A stretch of DNA of 64,000 nt from Tenacibaculum tangerinum (GCF_029853675.1 NZ_CP122539.1:2995001-3059000); one strand, 5' to 3'; positions 26,486 through 36,021 are shown, numbered from the stretch's first letter. Notes: generated by a model from the sequence alone, not told the origin. A program made the numbers and translations.

Positions 26486-27324
26486 TTACAATCCATAGTT
26501 TATACCCAAACCAAATACTTCTCTTGTTTGAAAACCTTCAAAAGCATTGTCGTCGTAAATTGCTTGCATAGAAAGGTTGGCAGATAAGTATTCGTTCACT
26601 TTCATAACCACATTAACGGTATAATCAATATCTACATTTTGAAAGTCTTCTAAATAATTACTGTAAAGATTTAAAATGTTTTCTACAGATACATTTTTCA
26701 TTACATTCAATTTGTAGTAGGCATTCACAGCAGCCCCTAATTCATAACGAGTCGTTTCGCCTTGCTGCACGCCAAAAGCTGGACCAAAAGTTGTTAAATC
26801 TTTATCTACATATATTAATTTAGAAGTTGCAGGAGCAATATTTACTTTTAAATTATCACTCTTCTTCCATAACATACCAGGACCTAATTGGAAATAGGCT
26901 GGAGAAAAGAAGTGAGAAGTTTGCACATCTTGAACATAGGTTGAAGATAGTTGCGTTTTAAAGTTGAAAAATGCTGAATAATACCAGTATCCACTTGCTT
27001 TTTTACCTGCTAAAGAATTCAGTTCTAAACGATCGTCTGTTTTTTGTAATTCTTGTCCTCTTAATTTAGTTAAACCATAAGAAGCAATTAATTTATTATC
27101 CCAATTCCAATCCCCTTTAGCATAATTAAAATCATAATTTAAGCCAAGAGTACCAGAAATATTGTTTGTACCACCAGCTAACCAATTGTTAAAAGCAGAT
27201 TGGTTGAATAAAAAAGAAACAGTACCACTTTTTTTCCAACCTTCTTTAACTTCCTCTTTTTTTCTTCTTGTGCATTGGCTGTCAAAGTTCCAAATAAAAC
27301 AGCAAGTGCTAATAATTTTTTCAT
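26486..27324 (-). pseudogene. DUF3078 protein gene with a -1 frameshift in an A7 run
   Basis: Start ATG at 27324 gives the signal peptide MKKLLALAVLFGTLTANAQ and a few more residues, then the frame is lost at an A7 run (about 27257-27263). From there the -1 frame is open to the stop at 26486 and matches the neighbouring paralogue throughout: SFLFNQSAFNNW, GDWNWDNKLIASYGL, DDRLELNSLAG, SPAYFQLGPGMLWKKSDN, FGLGINYGL. The 0 frame reads A-AAA-AAG at the shift point, a canonical slippery heptamer, and a -1 slip exactly restores the protein. It may be a pseudogene, a phase-variable tract, a slippage gene or a base-calling error. The mature protein would be an outer membrane barrel. Confidence 0.85.
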
Positions 27325-27354
27325 TGTAATAATTTTAAATTAATTTTAGGGCAG

Positions 27355-27385
27355 CGAAAGTACGCTTTATGTAGGGTTTAGACAA
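27355..27385 (-). promoter_or_regulatory. Promoter of the frameshifted DUF3078 gene
   Basis: On the minus strand, TTG at 27385-27383, a 20-base spacer and TACTTTCG (one mismatch to TAnnTTTG) at 27362-27355. It lies about 31 bases before the start codon. Confidence 0.45.
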
Positions 27386-27401
27386 TTTTATTGCGCAAAA
27401 G

Positions 27402-28352
27402 TCACGTTTTATGAAAAATATAATTTAAGCCCAAACCAAACACTTCTTTAAACTGAATTTTACTTGAAGCATCATCGTCAATAATAGTATGCAAACTAAG
27501 GTTGGTAGATAAGTTTTTATTGATTCTAACAAAGAAGTTTAGCTGATAATCAATATCAATATTTTGTGGTTTGTTAAAGTAATCAGAGTATATCGCTACA
27601 ATACTTTCCATGGTTACATCTTCCATTATTTCGCTTTTAAAATAAGCAGAGAGATTAAAACCTAAAGCAAAGATGGAGTTCTTACCTTCTGCTACCCCAT
27701 ATTTTCCTGAAAACTCATCAGAAACAAAAGTGTAACGAGCGGTGGCAGGAGCTATATTTATTCTGGCATTATCATTTCGTTTCCATAGCATCCCTGGTCC
27801 GAAACTCCAATAGGCAGGAGAAAAGAAATCAGAGACTGCCAATTTGGGCTCTTTTTTGTAGTCATATCCTCTTGAATACTGTGTTTTAAAGTTGCTAAAA
27901 AAGGAAAAAAACCACAGTTTAGATGTTTTTAACCCCAATAAAGAGTTAAATTCAAAACGGTCTTCTGTTTTTCGTATCCCTTGCTCGTCAACATAACTCA
28001 AGCCATAGGCAGAAATAATTTTGTTATCCCAGTTCCATCTCTTCTTTTTGTAGTTAAAATCATAATCGAGTGTCATGTTGCCTGCAACGGTGTTGTTTCC
28101 ACCGGCAGACCAATTAGAAAATGTTGACTGATTAAAAAGAAAGGTGTATTTACCAATAACCGTCCATTTTTTTGGAGGATTCTTTTTAATCAAAATTTCG
28201 GCAGATACCACACCTCTGAATACGGGAGTCGTAAAATTTTTATCTAAGGGGGCATTGGTTAAGGTCGTTTTATATACTCTTTCCTTTTGAGGTTTTTGAG
28301 AAGATATCGTAAAAGAACAAAGTAAGAGCAGGATTGAAAATAGCCTTTTCAT
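27402..28352 (-). CDS. DUF3078 outer membrane protein (intact paralogue)
   Basis: Barrel-type protein of 316 residues with a signal peptide (MKRLFSILLLLCSFTISSQ). Landmarks are YTFLFNQSTFSNWSAGGNNT, KKRWNWDNKIISAYGLSYVD, FFSPAYWSFGPGMLWKRNDN and the terminal FGLGLNYIF. Its size fits the DUF3078 family of Bacteroidota. It has about 60 residues between signal peptide and barrel that the frameshifted neighbour lacks. The function is unknown. The two genes are in tandem and clearly arose by duplication. Confidence 0.85.
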   Translation of the reverse strand: MKRLFSILLLLCSFTISSQKPQKERVYKTTLTNAPLDKNFTTPVFRGVVSAEILIKKNPPKKWTVIGKYTFLFNQSTFSNWSAGGNNTVAGNMTLDYDFNYKKKRWNWDNKIISAYGLSYVDEQGIRKTEDRFEFNSLLGLKTSKLWFFSFFSNFKTQYSRGYDYKKEPKLAVSDFFSPAYWSFGPGMLWKRNDNARINIAPATARYTFVSDEFSGKYGVAEGKNSIFALGFNLSAYFKSEIMEDVTMESIVAIYSDYFNKPQNIDIDYQLNFFVRINKNLSTNLSLHTIIDDDASSKIQFKEVFGLGLNYIFHKT

Positions 28353-28388
28353 GGGGAATTATAAATTGGGTAATTTCTATGAATTTAG

Positions 28389-28898
28389 TTATTTCTTTCT
28401 CTTATAAAGAGGTACGGTTGAACAAGCCTCACCAAACATAATGGTTTTAGCGATAGGTTTAATTTTTTCTATTAATAGGGTATATGCAGATGGGGGAATG
28501 GGTTTATTACTACACCCTTTGATAATTACGGGTTTATCTTCATACTCAGTAAGGTCAAGTTGTTTGATAACCTCTTGATATACTAAGGTCTCTAACAACA
28601 CCAAATCACCAACCATCACCTTTTTTGCGAAGGGAGTGAGTTTCGTAGCCAATAAAAGATACGCCCAAGAAGGTATAATAGCATCAGCAGAACAAGTTAA
28701 AGAAACATAACAGTTTTGATATTGCGACCAGTCGTGTTCTTCAGCAGATGCTCTAAAGTCTTTTTCACGAAGAATTAATTCTTCAAATAACCAATCTTTA
28801 ATATCAAATAACACACGCTTGCCTTCAGGATAAAAATCCTCCAAATCAATAGTAATAAGTTGACTATTTGCGACTCTGTTTATGATTTCGTCTGCCAT
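28389..28898 (-). CDS. DUF2480 family protein
   Basis: Cytoplasmic protein of 169 residues matching the DUF2480 family of Bacteroidota. It shows TIDLEDFYPEGKRVLFDIKD, LREKDFRASAEEHDWSQYQN and VIIKGCSNKPIPPSAY. The function is not known. In this group it is typically found beside SufE and DUF59 genes, as here, suggesting a link to iron-sulfur cluster biogenesis. Confidence 0.85.
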   Translation of the reverse strand: MADEIINRVANSQLITIDLEDFYPEGKRVLFDIKDWLFEELILREKDFRASAEEHDWSQYQNCYVSLTCSADAIIPSWAYLLLATKLTPFAKKVMVGDLVLLETLVYQEVIKQLDLTEYEDKPVIIKGCSNKPIPPSAYTLLIEKIKPIAKTIMFGEACSTVPLYKRKK

Positions 28899-28954
28899 GT
28901 TTTAAGTTAAAAAGTTCTTGAGTTAAAAGTTTGAAAGTTGAAAAGTATTTTTAG

Positions 28955-28989
28955 CAACAGCCAACAGCCAACAGCCAACAGCCAACAGC
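28955..28989. repeat. Tandem repeat (CAACAGC) x5
   Basis: Five perfect head-to-tail copies of the 7-base unit CAACAGC in the gap between the DUF59 and DUF2480 genes. The last unit abuts the DUF59 stop codon. A copy-number-variable microsatellite is likely. Confidence 0.9.
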
Positions 28990-29310
28990 CTACAACATTC
29001 CCAATTCTAATTTAGCTTCTTCACTCATCATATCTTGTGTCCAAGTGGGGTCGAAAGTAATTTCAACCTCACAATTGTTAATTTCTTTCAAGGTTTTTAC
29101 CTTTTCTTCAACTTCAACAGGCAAGGTTTCTGCTACAGGACAATTAGGAGAAGTCAAGGTCATTAATATTTTAGCGTCGTTTTCTTCTGAAATAAATACG
29201 TCGTAAATCAACCCTAGCTCGTAAATATCAACAGGTATTTCTGGGTCGAAAATTGTTTTTAAAACGCGAACGATTTTATCTCCTAATTCTTCTAATTTAT
29301 CTTCAGTCAT
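28990..29310 (-). CDS. DUF59/MIP18-family SUF-system protein
   Basis: Small protein of 106 residues from the DUF59 (PaaD/SufT-like) family. The core is IFDPEIPVDIYELGLIYDV, followed by MTLTSPNCPVAETLPVEVEE with the conserved cysteine, and ITFDPTWTQDMMSEEAK. Such proteins help mature iron-sulfur proteins. It lies 14 bases downstream of the SufE-type gene on the same strand. Confidence 0.92.
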   Translation of the reverse strand: MTEDKLEELGDKIVRVLKTIFDPEIPVDIYELGLIYDVFISEENDAKILMTLTSPNCPVAETLPVEVEEKVKTLKEINNCEVEITFDPTWTQDMMSEEAKLELGML

Positions 29311-29324
29311 AATTCTAAGCTTCT

Positions 29325-29750
29325 TTAATTTGTCAACTTACTTTGCTGTGCAATGGCATACATTTTTATTTGCTTTACCATAGATACCAATCCGTTAGCA
29401 CGAGTCGGGCTTAAATGCTCTTTTAAACCAATTTCATCAATAAAATCAGTATCTGCCTCTAAAATAGCCTTTGGTGTTTGGTTAGAAAACACTCTTAATA
29501 ATAAGGCGACAATTCCTTTAGTTAAAATAGCATCGCTATCGGCAGTAAACGCAATAGTATCGTCTTTTAATTCAGAATGCAACCATACTTTCGATTGGCA
29601 TCCTTTGATTAAGTTTTCATCTAACTTGTATGCGTCATTTATTAACGGCAGCGATTTGCCTAGTTCGATAATGTACTCATAACGTTCCATCCAGTCATCA
29701 AACATCGAAAACTCGTCAATAATTTCTTCTTGTATTTCTTTGATAGTCAT
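29325..29750 (-). CDS. sufE: SufE-family sulfur acceptor
   Basis: Protein of 141 residues that takes sulfur from the SufS desulfurase. It has the family start EIIDEFSMFDDWMERYEYII, the conserved cysteine in LIKGCQSKVWL, and KEHLSPTRANGLVSMV near the end. With DUF59 and DUF2480 it forms a minus-strand iron-sulfur cluster assembly group. sufBCDS are not in the window. Confidence 0.93.
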   Translation of the reverse strand: MTIKEIQEEIIDEFSMFDDWMERYEYIIELGKSLPLINDAYKLDENLIKGCQSKVWLHSELKDDTIAFTADSDAILTKGIVALLLRVFSNQTPKAILEADTDFIDEIGLKEHLSPTRANGLVSMVKQIKMYAIAQQSKLTN

Positions 29751-29942
29751 TTTTTAAAACTATTTTTGCAAAGTCAAAAGGACCGTTTTTAATTAAAAAC
29801 GCAAAATTACGATAAAAAAGGCAGTTAACATGATAGTTTTAGCCTTAAACAGTAGAATTAGTAAAATTTTAAGTCTTAGTGATTTATAGAGGCTTACTAA
29901 AACAAAACCATTTCCTTAGTTATAGGATTATTAAGTAGAGTT

Positions 29943-30869
29943 ATGAGTAAATTATTAGCAGTAGGAACCGTGGCATTTGATGCTATCGAAACACCCTTTG
30001 GAAAAACTGACAAAATTTTAGGAGGTTCAGGAACGTTTGTTGGTTTAGCCGCTTCACAATTTGGAGTGCAAACAGGAGTGGTTTCTGTAGTAGGAGGAGA
30101 TTTTCCGAAATCATACTTAGAGATGATGAATGAAAAAGGAATCAATACCGATGGAATTGAAATCGTTGAAGAGGGAAAAACATTCTTTTGGAGCGGAAGG
30201 TATCACAACGATATGAACTCTCGTGACACCTTGGTAACCGAACTAAACGTATTAGAAAATTTTCAACCTGTAGTTCCAGAAGCATTTAAAGATGCACCTG
30301 TTGTAATGTTAGGAAATTTACACCCATTAACTCAAGCATCGGTTTTAGACCAAATGAATGAACGACCAAAGCTAGTAGTATTAGATACAATGAATTTTTG
30401 GATGGATATCGCATTAAACGATTTACATGAAGTTTTAAAACGTGTAGATGTTATTACGATTAACGATGAGGAAGCACGTCAGTTAAGTGGAGAGTATTCG
30501 TTGGTTAATGCAGCAAAGAAAATCCATGAAATGGGGCCAAAATACGTAGTTATAAAAAAAGGAGAACACGGAGCGTTATTGTTTAACGAAGGAAATATGT
30601 TCTTTGCACCGGCATTGCCATTAGCAGAAGTGTTTGACCCTACAGGAGCTGGCGATACTTTCGCAGGAGGTTTTTGTGGCTATTTAGCGAAAACAGAAGA
30701 TATAACATTCGAAAATATGAAAAGTGCTATTATTTACGGCTCGAACTTAGCATCGTTCTGTGTTGAAAAATTCGGAACACAACGCATGGAAGAATTAACG
30801 AGCGAAGAAGTACAGGCACGCTTACAAGCGTTTAAAGAATTAACACAGTTTGATATAGCATTATCATAA
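29943..30869 (+). CDS. PfkB-family sugar/nucleoside kinase
   Basis: Ribokinase-fold kinase of 308 residues. It has the N-terminal VGTVAFDAIETPFGKTD and LGGSGTFVGLAASQFG, and the C-terminal PfkB signature DPTGAGDTFAGGFCGYLA with the catalytic aspartate. The substrate cannot be assigned. It is followed by a terminator and then by the PurF-type gene, which suggests a nucleoside or ribose-related role, but this is inference. Confidence 0.88.
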   Translation: MSKLLAVGTVAFDAIETPFGKTDKILGGSGTFVGLAASQFGVQTGVVSVVGGDFPKSYLEMMNEKGINTDGIEIVEEGKTFFWSGRYHNDMNSRDTLVTELNVLENFQPVVPEAFKDAPVVMLGNLHPLTQASVLDQMNERPKLVVLDTMNFWMDIALNDLHEVLKRVDVITINDEEARQLSGEYSLVNAAKKIHEMGPKYVVIKKGEHGALLFNEGNMFFAPALPLAEVFDPTGAGDTFAGGFCGYLAKTEDITFENMKSAIIYGSNLASFCVEKFGTQRMEELTSEEVQARLQAFKELTQFDIALS

Positions 30870-30874
30870 AATAT

Positions 30875-30904
30875 AAATCCGCGCTTTTTGCTGCGGATTT
30901 TTTG
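30875..30904 (+). terminator. Terminator after the PfkB kinase gene
   Basis: Stem aaatccgc/gcggattt at 30875-30882 and 30893-30900, 10-base loop, then a T-run. It lies five bases after the stop. Confidence 0.75.
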
Positions 30905-30946
30905 ATACAACACAAAACGACAACACAACTAAATACTTGAAATTAA

Positions 30947-32845
30947 ATGAGTGACGCTATTAAACACGAATGTGGAATTGCAATGGTTCGTTTAAAGAAA
31001 TCATTACAATACTATAAAGATAAATACGGTACTGCGTTTTATGGTGTAAACAAAATGTACCTGCTAATGGAAAAACAGCACAATAGAGGGCAAGATGGTG
31101 CTGGATTAGCAAGTATAAAATTCAATGTAGCTCCAGGAATAAGATACATAAGCAGAATTCGCTCTAATCAATCACAACCTATTCAAGATATCTTCGGAAA
31201 AATTAACGAACGCATTAATGGAGTTTTTGAAGAAAACCCTGATAAGGTAGACGATGTAAAATGGCAAGAAGAAAACGTACCCTATATTGGCAACTTATTT
31301 TTAGGGCACGTTCGTTATGGTACCTTTGGTAAAAACTCTATAGAGAGTGTACACCCTTTCTTGCGTCAAAGCAACTGGAAACATCAAAGCTTAATTGTTG
31401 CCGGAAACTTTAACATGACTAATTCTAAGCAATTGTTAAACGATTTAATTGAGTTAGGGCAACACCCAAAAGAGTTTACCGATACGGTAACCGTGATGGA
31501 AAAAATAGGTCATTTCTTAGAATCAGAAGTTTCCGATTTGTACTTAAAAGCTAAAGAAGAAGGGTTTAATAAAAAAGAAGCATCGCCCTATATTGAAGAA
31601 AACTTAGATATTCAGCGTATTTTAAAACGCTCTGCTAAAAACTGGGATGGAGGGTATGCCATGGCAGGATTGTTAGGTCATGGAGATGCCTTTGTGTTAA
31701 GAGACCCATCAGCAATTCGCCCAGCCTTCTTTTATGAAGACGATGAAGTAGTAGTGGTGGCTTCAGAGCGTCCTGTAATTCAAACCGTATTCAATGTGCC
31801 CATCGACACCATTAAAGAAATTGATAGAGGACACGCTTTAATTATTAAGAAAAACGGACAAACCACACTTTCGCCAATTTTAGAGCAACGCCCTAAAAAA
31901 GCATGTTCTTTCGAGCGCATCTACTTTTCAAGAGGAAGCGATGCATCTATTTATGAAGAACGTAAAAATTTAGGAAAATATGTTTTTTCAGAAGTGTTGA
32001 AGTCTATCAATAACGATATTGAAAACACAGTGTTTTCTTACATACCAAACACAGCAGAAACCTCGTTTTTTGGAATGATGGAAGCAGCAGAAGATGTGTT
32101 AAATCAGCAAAAAACAGAAGCTATTTTAGTAGGAGGAGGAAAGCTTTCAAAAGAAAGAGTGATTGAAATTCTTTCTAAAAGACCTCGTTTCGAAAAGATA
32201 GCGATTAAGGATGCAAAATTGCGTACGTTCATTACAGACGATAGCAGTCGTGATGATTTGGTAGCGCACGTGTATGATGTGACTTACGGAGTGGTGAAGC
32301 CAACAGACAATTTGGTAATTATTGACGATAGTATTGTAAGAGGTACTACCTTGAAAAAAAGTATTATTAAGATTTTAGACCGATTGGATCCTAAAAAAAT
32401 AGTAGTGGTTTCTTCAGCACCTCAAATTCGATACCCAGATTGTTATGGTATTGATATGGCAAAAATCAACGATTTTATTGCGTTCAAAGCTGCGTTAGAA
32501 TTGTTAAAAGAAACAGGACAATATCACATTGTAGATGAAGTATATCAGAAATGCAAGCAACAAGAAAGTAGTGAGGATAAAGACGTGGTAAACTATGTAA
32601 AAGAAATATATGCGCCTTTTACTTACGAGCAGGTTTCGGTAAAAATAGCACAAATGCTAAGAACCCCTGAGATAAAGGCAGAAGTTGAGGTGATTTTCCA
32701 ACCAATAAGTGGTTTACACAAAGCCTGTCCTGATCATTTAGGAGATTGGTATTTTACAGGAGATTATCCAACAGATGGAGGGCACCGAGTAGTAAATCAA
32801 GCATTTATCAATTTTTACGAAGGAAATAATAAAAGAGCTTATTAA
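30947..32845 (+). CDS. purF: Amidophosphoribosyltransferase-type class II amidotransferase
   Basis: Protein of 632 residues with an N-terminal class II glutaminase domain and a C-terminal phosphoribosyltransferase domain. The start reads MSDAIKHECGIAMVRL with the nucleophile candidate C9, so an eight-residue leader must be removed. KQHNRGQDGAGLAS and GHVRYGTFG shape the glutaminase site. The PRPP loop is VIIDDSIVRGTTLKKSI. It is longer than classical PurF (about 500 residues), as in the Bacteroidota-specific variant. The role is the first committed step of purine synthesis or a close relative of it. Confidence 0.88.
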   Translation: MSDAIKHECGIAMVRLKKSLQYYKDKYGTAFYGVNKMYLLMEKQHNRGQDGAGLASIKFNVAPGIRYISRIRSNQSQPIQDIFGKINERINGVFEENPDKVDDVKWQEENVPYIGNLFLGHVRYGTFGKNSIESVHPFLRQSNWKHQSLIVAGNFNMTNSKQLLNDLIELGQHPKEFTDTVTVMEKIGHFLESEVSDLYLKAKEEGFNKKEASPYIEENLDIQRILKRSAKNWDGGYAMAGLLGHGDAFVLRDPSAIRPAFFYEDDEVVVVASERPVIQTVFNVPIDTIKEIDRGHALIIKKNGQTTLSPILEQRPKKACSFERIYFSRGSDASIYEERKNLGKYVFSEVLKSINNDIENTVFSYIPNTAETSFFGMMEAAEDVLNQQKTEAILVGGGKLSKERVIEILSKRPRFEKIAIKDAKLRTFITDDSSRDDLVAHVYDVTYGVVKPTDNLVIIDDSIVRGTTLKKSIIKILDRLDPKKIVVVSSAPQIRYPDCYGIDMAKINDFIAFKAALELLKETGQYHIVDEVYQKCKQQESSEDKDVVNYVKEIYAPFTYEQVSVKIAQMLRTPEIKAEVEVIFQPISGLHKACPDHLGDWYFTGDYPTDGGHRVVNQAFINFYEGNNKRAY

Positions 32846-32893
32846 CGTTAATGTTGCAAAGGGCAACTAATTTGTTAATGCTTTTAGTTATAT

Positions 32894-32932
32894 AAAATAG
32901 GCGGTTTGAAAATCAAACCGCCTATTTTTATT
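32894..32932 (+). terminator. Terminator after the PurF-type gene
   Basis: Perfect 16-base stem (32894-32909 and 32913-32928; core ataggcggtttga) with a 3-base loop, followed by T residues. Confidence 0.85.
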
Positions 32933-32942
32933 GTTATAATTT

Positions 32943-33437
32943 AACGTGAGTTCGATTTAACTTACGTTAATATTAGGTAAAAATCTTTATATTTTAATCG
33001 AAGGTTTTGCATCAAGAAAAGAATAGGCAATTAATCTGGCGATTAAGTTTCTCAAGAAGTTATCAAATGAGTGATGTCTAGAGTGGTCAATCTGACAGGT
33101 GTTATTTAGTACATCATTTACAGATTCAACGATTGCTCTTTTTCTTAGATAAACTTTATCCATGAATTCCATTGCTTTCTTTTTCATATTCTTTCTTAAT
33201 TTGGTTACTAAATGGATTCCATCTACAAATAATTTATCAAATAAATCTTTAACTAAATATCTTTTATCTCCATATATTTTTCCAAATACTTTATCGTGGA
33301 ATTTTTTATTCTTAAGTGGATATCTATCATCTACGTTAGCCTTAGTAATGAGAAAATCAATAATTTGTCCTCTATCATTACAAACTAGATGTAACTTAAA
33401 ACCATAGAACAAGCCTAATGTTCCATAACTTTTTTCT
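32943..33437 (-). mobile_element. Truncated IS982-family remnant
   Basis: One IS end remains: aacgtgagttcg at 32943-32954 matches the outer part of the terminal repeat of the intact IS982 at 44175. The other end is missing. The body is the 3' half of a transposase gene and breaks off near 33437, where the matching segment of the intact element continues for another 430 bases. Confidence 0.8.
32987..33437 (-). pseudogene. IS982 transposase, C-terminal fragment
   Basis: About 150 codons related to the C-terminal half of the intact transposase in this window, from YGTLGLFYGFKLHLV to NLIARLIAYSFLDAKP. The catalytic aspartate region reads YGDKRYLVKDLFDKLF instead of FADRGYVGKELFEQLF, and the glutamate region RAIVESVND is kept. 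The N-terminal half with the first catalytic aspartate is gone. The divergence from the intact copy shows it is an older, different element. Confidence 0.85.
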
Positions 33438-33590
33438 TATCTGATATTTGCATACTTTTAAGAACCAAGAGCCAAGAATCTAGTGAGTAGTTATTAATTT
33501 TGAGTTGTCAGTTATTAATTACCATTTATCAACACATTAAACCATTAACCCATTTGATCATTAACCCATTCGCTCATTAACTAATTGAAT
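33438..33590. repeat. CATTAACCC-type repeat spacer
   Basis: Contains accattaaccc, cattaaccc and ctcattaact units at 33540-33585, the inverted form of the TTAATGGG repeats found in the hydroxyproline cluster. No gene is visible. Confidence 0.6.
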
Positions 33591-33986
33591 TTATCGCTCA
33601 GATTTTAGTTTTACAGCATCTTTATCATAACTCACAAAAAGGTTAATCCAGATAATTCTCGATAATCGTAAACTAACAGGAGTTAATAATAACGATACGA
33701 CTACAATAGCAATAAAACTATGTAAGATACTTAAGCCAATAAATACCTTTGCGATGATAAAAATAGCTACAAATAAGGCAACTGCAATCGCATAATTTAC
33801 ATACATGGCACCAAAGAAAAAAGAAGGCTCTATCATGTATTTCAAATTACACTTAGGGCAATTTTCGTGTAAAGAGGTCATTTTTTTAGGATTAAAAGTA
33901 GGTTGGTATTTAAAAAAGTCCCCTTCATGGCAACGCGGACACTTATTCCTAAAAATACTATATAATTTATTCCCTTTTCCAAACAT
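33591..33986 (-). CDS. DUF983 family membrane protein
   Basis: Protein of 131 residues. Two CxxC zinc-ribbon-like motifs at the N-terminus (NKCPRCHEGDFF and ENCPKCNLKY) are followed by the DUF983 signature EPSFFFGAMYVNYA, two transmembrane helices and RLSRIIWINLFVSYD. The function is unknown. It is divergent from the ABC-F gene. Confidence 0.9.
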   Translation of the reverse strand: MFGKGNKLYSIFRNKCPRCHEGDFFKYQPTFNPKKMTSLHENCPKCNLKYMIEPSFFFGAMYVNYAIAVALFVAIFIIAKVFIGLSILHSFIAIVVVSLLLTPVSLRLSRIIWINLFVSYDKDAVKLKSER

Positions 33987-34104
33987 ATCTTATAGAGATT
34001 AATCCAATTAACTAGTTGCTTTTTGTAAGTTTGCACAAATTTCAACAAAAATAAAGCAGTAATCTGTAACCACAGTTACAAAATACTAGTAATTCGTATT
34101 TTTT

Positions 34105-36021
34105 ATGTTAAACGTACACGATGTATCAGTTTCATTTATGGGAACAGATTTGTTCTCAGGAATCACTTTTAAATTGATAAAAGGAGATAGAATTGGATTG
34201 ATTGGAAAAAATGGAGCAGGAAAATCTACTTTATTAAAAGTATTGGCAAAAGATATAGAGAGTAGTGGAGGAACCTTAGCATTTGATAAAGATGTACGTG
34301 TTGGATTTTTACGTCAAGATATTGATTTTGAACAAGGAAGAACCATTTTAGAAGAAGCCTACCAAGCATTTACAGAAATTAAAGAAATTGAAGTAGAGCT
34401 AGACGAAATCAATCAGCAACTTGCTGAAAGAACCGATTATGAAAGTGAGGCATACAATCAGTTAATTATCGATTTAAACGAAAAAACAGAACGGTACGAA
34501 TTACTAGGAGGTTATAACTATCAAGGAGAAACCGAAAAGATTTTACAAGGATTAGGATTTCAACGGGAAGATTTTGACAAGCTAACCGATACCTTCTCTG
34601 GAGGTTGGCGCATGCGTATTGAGCTGGCAAAGCTATTATTGCAGAATAACGATATCTTATTACTCGATGAGCCTACCAACCACTTAGATATCGAATCGAT
34701 TATTTGGTTAGAAAACTTCTTAAAAAATTATGCAGGCGCGATTGTATTGGTATCGCATGATAAAATGTTTTTAGACAACGTAACCAACCGAACCATAGAA
34801 ATTTCTTTGGGTCAAATTTACGATTATAAAAAGCCCTATTCTGAATTTTTAAAATTACGAGCAGAAATCAAAGAAAAGCAACTGCAAACACAGAAAAATC
34901 AGCAAAAAGAAATAGAGCATACCGAAAAGCTCATTGAAAAATTCCGTGCAAAAGCCAGTAAGGCTTCCATGGCGCAATCGCTTATTAAAAAACTAGAAAA
35001 AGTAGAACGTATTGAAGTCGATCAAGATGACAATGCGGTTATGAATATTCGTTTTGAAATTTCAAAAGAACCCGGTAAAATTATTGTGGAAGCTGAAAAC
35101 TTAGCCAAGAGTTATGGTAAAAAAGAAGTTTTAAAAAACGTGAATTTACTCATCGAACGGAATAGTAGAATTGCGTTTGTGGGGCAAAACGGCCAAGGTA
35201 AATCTACCTTGGCAAAAATGATCGTGGGAGAAATTCCGTTTGAAGGAAGCCTTAAACTCGGGCACAATGTTGAAATAGGATATTTCGCACAAAATCAATC
35301 CGAAGAATTGCCGCCAGAGAAAACGGTGTTGGAAATCATGGAAGAGGCAGCGAATGATACCAACAGGGTGAAGGTAAGAGATATGTTAGGGGCTTTTTTG
35401 TTTGGTGGAGAAGCGGTAGACAAAAAAGCAAAAGTACTATCGGGAGGAGAGCGAAACCGTTTGGCATTGTGTAAGCTGCTATTGTCGCCATTCAATGTGT
35501 TGATTATGGATGAACCTACCAACCACCTTGATATTGCTTCTAAAAACGTACTAAAAAGAGCATTACAAAATTTTGACGGAACTTTAATAGTCGTATCTCA
35601 CGATCGTGAATTTTTACAAGAACTCACAACCACTGTGTACGGATTCAAAGACCATAAAATAAAAGAATATTTAGGCGATATTGATTATTTCTTAGAGCAA
35701 CACAAAATGGAGAGTTTACGTGATGCTGAAAAAAGAACGGTAGTTGCCAAAGAAAAAGATACTTCTAAAAAAGAAGCCTATCAACTATCGAAAGAACAAG
35801 AAAAAGAGCTTAAAAAGCTAAAAAACAGGCTGAATAAAATTGAAATGCAAATCGAAAATTTAGAAGCTGAAATCGAACAAATAGATTTAGAACTGGCTCA
35901 GAATTACGATGAAGTATCTTCTCGTCCTAACTTTTTTGAAAACTACAAAGCGAAAAAAGCGAAAGTAGACGAATTGATGGAAGAGTGGGAGCAGGTTGAA
36001 GAACAGATTGCAGGTTTTTAA
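34105..36021 (+). CDS. ABC-F family ATPase
   Basis: Soluble tandem ABC protein of 638 residues without membrane segments. The first domain has GKNGAGKSTLL, FSGGWRMRIELAK and LLLDEPTNHLDIES; the second has GQNGQGKSTLA, LSGGERNRLALCK and LIMDEPTNHLDIAS. The linker between them is charged and helical, and a C-terminal coiled coil of about 80 residues resembles Uup and YheS. ABC-F proteins act on ribosomes; whether this one is housekeeping or protective cannot be told. A TAAGTTTG box at 34026-34033 may be its promoter. Confidence 0.93.
   Translation: MLNVHDVSVSFMGTDLFSGITFKLIKGDRIGLIGKNGAGKSTLLKVLAKDIESSGGTLAFDKDVRVGFLRQDIDFEQGRTILEEAYQAFTEIKEIEVELDEINQQLAERTDYESEAYNQLIIDLNEKTERYELLGGYNYQGETEKILQGLGFQREDFDKLTDTFSGGWRMRIELAKLLLQNNDILLLDEPTNHLDIESIIWLENFLKNYAGAIVLVSHDKMFLDNVTNRTIEISLGQIYDYKKPYSEFLKLRAEIKEKQLQTQKNQQKEIEHTEKLIEKFRAKASKASMAQSLIKKLEKVERIEVDQDDNAVMNIRFEISKEPGKIIVEAENLAKSYGKKEVLKNVNLLIERNSRIAFVGQNGQGKSTLAKMIVGEIPFEGSLKLGHNVEIGYFAQNQSEELPPEKTVLEIMEEAANDTNRVKVRDMLGAFLFGGEAVDKKAKVLSGGERNRLALCKLLLSPFNVLIMDEPTNHLDIASKNVLKRALQNFDGTLIVVSHDREFLQELTTTVYGFKDHKIKEYLGDIDYFLEQHKMESLRDAEKRTVVAKEKDTSKKEAYQLSKEQEKELKKLKNRLNKIEMQIENLEAEIEQIDLELAQNYDEVSSRPNFFENYKAKKAKVDELMEEWEQVEEQIAGF

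Noticed and set aside
28955..28989. A CRISPR or integron-like array
   Set aside because: It is a simple 7-base tandem repeat with no spacers.
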